Below, piece by piece: positions 6,979 to 9,125 of a stretch of 9,125 nucleotides of DNA (position 1 is the first letter of the stretch; each line of letters begins with the position of its first letter). The stretch spans positions 1-9,125 of the forward strand of contig CALGNY010000203.1 in NCBI GenBank assembly GCA_937958375.1. Direction: 5' to 3'. Below the pieces are notes generated by a model. That model searched no databases. It had not been told where the DNA came from and saw only the letters and a program-made list of their open reading frames with translations. Origin of the DNA: an uncultured Bacillaceae bacterium (GTDB taxonomy: Bacteria > Bacillota > Bacilli > Bacillales > Alkalibacillaceae). Both the position numbers and the translations under genes were made by a program.

Positions 6979-7161
6979 TTATGACTCTTTCGCTTCTTCA
7001 ACTTTCACCACATACCACTTTTTGTTCGATTGAATATGCGAATTGAGTTTGTTTACAAAGTTCTCTGCACTGGTATAGTCCTTGAATACTTTTCTCGTCG
7101 TACTGCTTGTATCCGTTAGGTACTCTGTTTGTTCATTGACTTCTCTAGCAATTATGTACAT
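6979..7161 (-). CDS. Small protein of unknown function, 60 residues
   Basis: I do not recognise this family. The protein begins MYIIAREVNEQTEYLTD, has a basic middle (TTRKVFKDYTSAENFVNKLN) and ends KKWYVVKVEEAKES. The pattern of short hydrophobic strands at both ends (MYIIA, WYVVKV) around a helix-like segment suggests a small alpha/beta fold. There is no signal peptide, membrane segment or cysteine. It is supported as a real gene by a strong ribosome binding site, AGGGGGG on the - strand (7168-7174), about seven bases before the ATG. A possible -10 element (TATGAT) sits about 30 bases before the start. It is downstream of the NTF2-like gene on the same strand with a 105-base gap, so it may be its own unit or the second gene of a pair. 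Confidence 0.72.
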   Translation of the reverse strand: MYIIAREVNEQTEYLTDTSSTTRKVFKDYTSAENFVNKLNSHIQSNKKWYVVKVEEAKES

Positions 7162-7167
7162 GTGTAT

Positions 7168-7198
7168 TCCCCCCTAATTACGATACATCTTAATCATA
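7168..7198 (-). promoter_or_regulatory. Ribosome binding site and possible -10 element of the 60-residue gene
   Basis: On the - strand, TATGAT (7193-7198) precedes AGGGGGG (7168-7174), which lies at proper distance from the ATG at 7161. No good -35 hexamer was found 16-18 bases upstream of the -10, so the promoter part is tentative while the ribosome binding site is clear. Confidence 0.4.
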
Positions 7199-7266
7199 CC
7201 GCATTTAGAGAGCTAATTGGATTACATATTGGTTAAGAATTTGTTTCATTTCTTACTGAGTGGTGT

Positions 7267-7653
7267 CTAGTTTTCAATGACATACGATGTAATTTCTTTG
7301 ATTACTTTCTTCCCGGCACTGACAAAACGGTACACCTGACAAAATTCAATCTGAGTTCGATTCGCTGTGTACATGATTCCATTGGCAGCAGCTGTGTGTC
7401 CGTGGGTAATGATATTCAATAGCTCTACCTCAGTAATTGTGGTGGGATTACCTTGTAACGTTTCGGTAACCTTGTTTTTCCCCTCCAATTGTTTGTCTCC
7501 AACTGTCCGGTAAATTAATTCATCCGAGAGAAATTCGTCGACACTCTCCAAATCCTTTTTCGCAAACGCGGTGACAACATCGAGAATAACCTGCTTCTTC
7601 GGTGCATTCCCGCAATCGATCGGGTTTGTGATTTTCAATTCGTCCGTAGACAT
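7267..7653 (-). CDS. NTF2-like / SnoaL-like domain protein
   Basis: This 128-residue protein has the look of a single NTF2-like domain (SnoaL or DUF4440 group): an N-terminal helix KKQVILDVVTAFAKKDLESVD, then VDEFLSDELIYRTVGDKQLEGK, a helix KNKVTETLQGN, and C-terminal strands including HTAAANGIMYTA, IEFCQVYRFVSAGKKVIKEITSYVI. These cone-shaped folds bind small ligands or act as small enzymes, and function cannot be read from the fold. There is no signal peptide. The start is supported by AGGAGGG on the - strand about seven bases before the ATG. It is divergent from the rRNA methyltransferase gene and upstream of the 60-residue gene on the same strand. No clear terminator follows its TAG stop. 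The fold assignment rests on pattern and length, not on a catalytic motif. Confidence 0.8.
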   Translation of the reverse strand: MSTDELKITNPIDCGNAPKKQVILDVVTAFAKKDLESVDEFLSDELIYRTVGDKQLEGKNKVTETLQGNPTTITEVELLNIITHGHTAAANGIMYTANRTQIEFCQVYRFVSAGKKVIKEITSYVIEN

Positions 7654-7685
7654 TTTAGATCCCTCCTCTTTTCTTTCATCTTACC

Positions 7686-7699
7686 ATAGTAAGCGCTTG
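7686..7699. promoter_or_regulatory. Weak cre-like (CcpA) site in the divergent intergenic region
   Basis: The palindromic core AAGCGCTT (7691-7698) sits between the NTF2-like gene and the rRNA methyltransferase gene. Read on the - strand, CCCAAGCGCTTACT matches 11 of 14 positions of the CcpA consensus TGWAARCGYTWNCW, missing the first three. It overlaps the -35 of the + strand promoter. This is a pattern match only; the missing TG makes true CcpA binding doubtful. Confidence 0.25.
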
Positions 7700-7726
7700 G
7701 GAAAACGCAGATACTTCTTATATAAT
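7697..7726 (+). promoter_or_regulatory. Sigma-A promoter for the rRNA methyltransferase gene
   Basis: TTGGGA (7697-7702, four of six -35 matches) and a perfect TATAAT (7721-7726) are separated by 18 bases. Transcription would start near 7733, leaving a leader of under 30 bases that contains the ribosome binding site AAAGGACGG (7743-7751), eight bases from the ATG at 7760. This shows the gene has its own promoter and does not depend on read-through from dgkB. Confidence 0.65.
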
Positions 7727-7759
7727 GGAAACACCAACACATAAAGGACGGAATAAATC

Positions 7760-9125
7760 ATGGCCCAAACACCTGTAGAAAAAAATCAATACATTGATGT
7801 CACGTTTGAAGACTTGACCCATGAAGGAGATGGCGTCGCCAAGGTCGACGGTTATCCGTTGTTTGTTCCATACGGACTACCTGGAGAACAAGCTAAAGTA
7901 AAAGTCGTCAAGACACGGAAAAACTTCGGCTTCGGAAAGCTGATTGAGCTTTATGAAGAAAGTGAGCATCGGATTACGCCACCTTGTGATATCTTCTTTC
8001 AATGTGGTGGGTGCCAGCTTCAACATATGACCTATGAACGCCAGCTGCAAATGAAACAAAAACAAGTCCAAGATGTCATGCGGAAAATCGCACATATGCC
8101 CGATGTCCCTGTCCACCCGACGATCGGCATGGAGAACCCTTGGGATTACCGTAATAAAGTATCCATTCCTGTTGGTAAGCGCGACGGCAAGGTGATTACC
8201 GGCTTTTATCAAAAACGCTCTCATAACATTATCGATATGGAATCTTGTCCCGTGCAGCATCCACAAAACGATAAGTTGATCCAAGCTATGGCTGATATTT
8301 TTGATGAGCTTGGAATTGAACCATACGATGAACAGACCCATCGCGGTGTCATTCGTCATGTCGTTGTGAGAACAGGCCAACATACGAACGAAATGATGGT
8401 CGTGCTTGTGACACGAACGAAAGACCTCCCGAAGAAAGAAAAACTGATCGAAAAAATCAAAGCCATCGACCCAGACGTCAAGAGCATCGTTCATAACATC
8501 AACACGAAAAAAACGAATGTCATAATGGGTCCTGAATCGAAGACGATCTCGGGCAACGATACGATTACCGACCAAATTGGTGACTTGACATTCGAGATTG
8601 GTGCCCATTCATTTTATCAAATCAACCCTGAACAAACTGAAAAACTGTACGGAAAAGCACTAGAATATGCACAACTGTCCGGTAGTGAAACCGTAGTTGA
8701 TGCCTATTGTGGGATAGGTACGATCTCATTATTTTTAGCTCAACATGCCAAGAAAGTATATGGTGTGGAAGTCGTTCCACAAGCCGTTGACAATGCAAAA
8801 GATAACGCCAAACGAAACCGACTTCCCAATACAGAATTCTACGTCGGACAAGCCGAAAAAGTCATGCCATGGTGGTACGCCCAAGGATTAAGGCCTGATG
8901 TCATTGTCGTAGATCCGCCGCGCAAAGGCTGTGACGAAGACCTACTACAAGCTATGGTTGGAATGGAACCTGAACGAATTGTTTATGTTTCCTGTAACCC
9001 ATCGACATTGGCACGTGATTTGAAATATTTGAATGAAGCGGGTTATGAAGCGAAACAAATTCAGCCGGTGGATATGTTTCCTCAGAGTAGTCACATTGAA
9101 TGTGTATGTGAGATTGTGAAAAAGT
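7760..9125 (+). CDS. rlmCD: 23S rRNA (uracil-5-)-methyltransferase, RlmCD/RumA type, 3' end missing
   Basis: It transfers methyl from S-adenosylmethionine to C5 of uridines in 23S rRNA. In B. subtilis the orthologue YefA/RlmCD modifies two sites (U747 and U1939, E. coli numbering). There are 455 codons open to the window edge; the family has about 455-465 residues, so only a few codons and the stop are missing. The N-terminal TRAM domain (about 8-65) contains THEGDGVAKVDG and VPYGLPGE. A [4Fe-4S] cluster motif follows: C76, C82 and C85 (CDIFFQCGGC), with the fourth cysteine C163 in ESCPVQ. The methyltransferase domain has SFYQINPEQTE, the SAM-binding DAYCGIGTISLFLA (D314), VDPPRKGCDE (D385), the catalytic nucleophile C412 in YVSCNPSTLARDL, and the proton-abstracting E447 in HIECVCEI. 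All key residues are present. Single-target RlmD or a TrmA-type tRNA enzyme are less likely, since TrmA lacks the cluster cysteines. Confidence 0.92.
   Translation, partial: MAQTPVEKNQYIDVTFEDLTHEGDGVAKVDGYPLFVPYGLPGEQAKVKVVKTRKNFGFGKLIELYEESEHRITPPCDIFFQCGGCQLQHMTYERQLQMKQKQVQDVMRKIAHMPDVPVHPTIGMENPWDYRNKVSIPVGKRDGKVITGFYQKRSHNIIDMESCPVQHPQNDKLIQAMADIFDELGIEPYDEQTHRGVIRHVVVRTGQHTNEMMVVLVTRTKDLPKKEKLIEKIKAIDPDVKSIVHNINTKKTNVIMGPESKTISGNDTITDQIGDLTFEIGAHSFYQINPEQTEKLYGKALEYAQLSGSETVVDAYCGIGTISLFLAQHAKKVYGVEVVPQAVDNAKDNAKRNRLPNTEFYVGQAEKVMPWWYAQGLRPDVIVVDPPRKGCDEDLLQAMVGMEPERIVYVSCNPSTLARDLKYLNEAGYEAKQIQPVDMFPQSSHIECVCEIVKK

Noticed and set aside
7877..8608. 243-residue frame on the - strand
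   Set aside because: It lies antisense to the rRNA methyltransferase gene, whose Fe-S and methyltransferase motifs are all in the + frame. It has no family resemblance.

Overview
The window looks like a chromosomal stretch from a low-to-moderate-GC Gram-positive bacterium of the order Bacillales. Three things point there: near-consensus sigma-A promoters with strong AGGAGG-type ribosome binding sites, a gatC-gatA-gatB operon for indirect glutaminyl-tRNA synthesis, and the soluble diacylglycerol kinase DgkB close to an RlmCD/RumA-type 23S rRNA methyltransferase. From general knowledge, dgkB (yerQ) and rlmCD (yefA) also lie downstream of gatCAB in Bacillus subtilis. The genus cannot be fixed from the sequence alone.

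Layout, left to right. A GrpB-family gene on the + strand is cut by the left edge (1-438). It converges on pepF, an M3 oligopeptidase on the - strand (465-2261), and a hairpin with T-runs on both sides separates them. A gene-free region of about 430 bases (2262-2694) holds the pepF ribosome binding site and a strong pepF promoter, an array of eight imperfect 21-bp tandem repeats (2378-2545), and an extended -10 promoter for gatCAB. gatC, gatA and gatB follow in tight order. The gatA stop and gatB start overlap by one base. dgkB follows 66 bases after gatB with no terminator between them, and the run ends at a long hairpin terminator (6888-6945). Two small - strand genes come next: a 60-residue protein of unknown function and an NTF2/SnoaL-like protein of 128 residues. 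The second is divergent from the last gene, a TrmA/RumA-family rRNA uracil-5-methyltransferase (7760 to the right edge), which is cut a few codons before its expected end.

Functionally this is mostly housekeeping: charging of tRNA-Gln and possibly tRNA-Asn (GatCAB), recycling of diacylglycerol (DgkB), 23S rRNA methylation (RlmCD) and peptide turnover (PepF). The less ordinary content is the 21-bp repeat array between the pepF and gatC promoters, and the two small genes sitting between dgkB and rlmCD. I found no convincing new multi-gene system, CRISPR array, insertion sequence, tRNA or rRNA.
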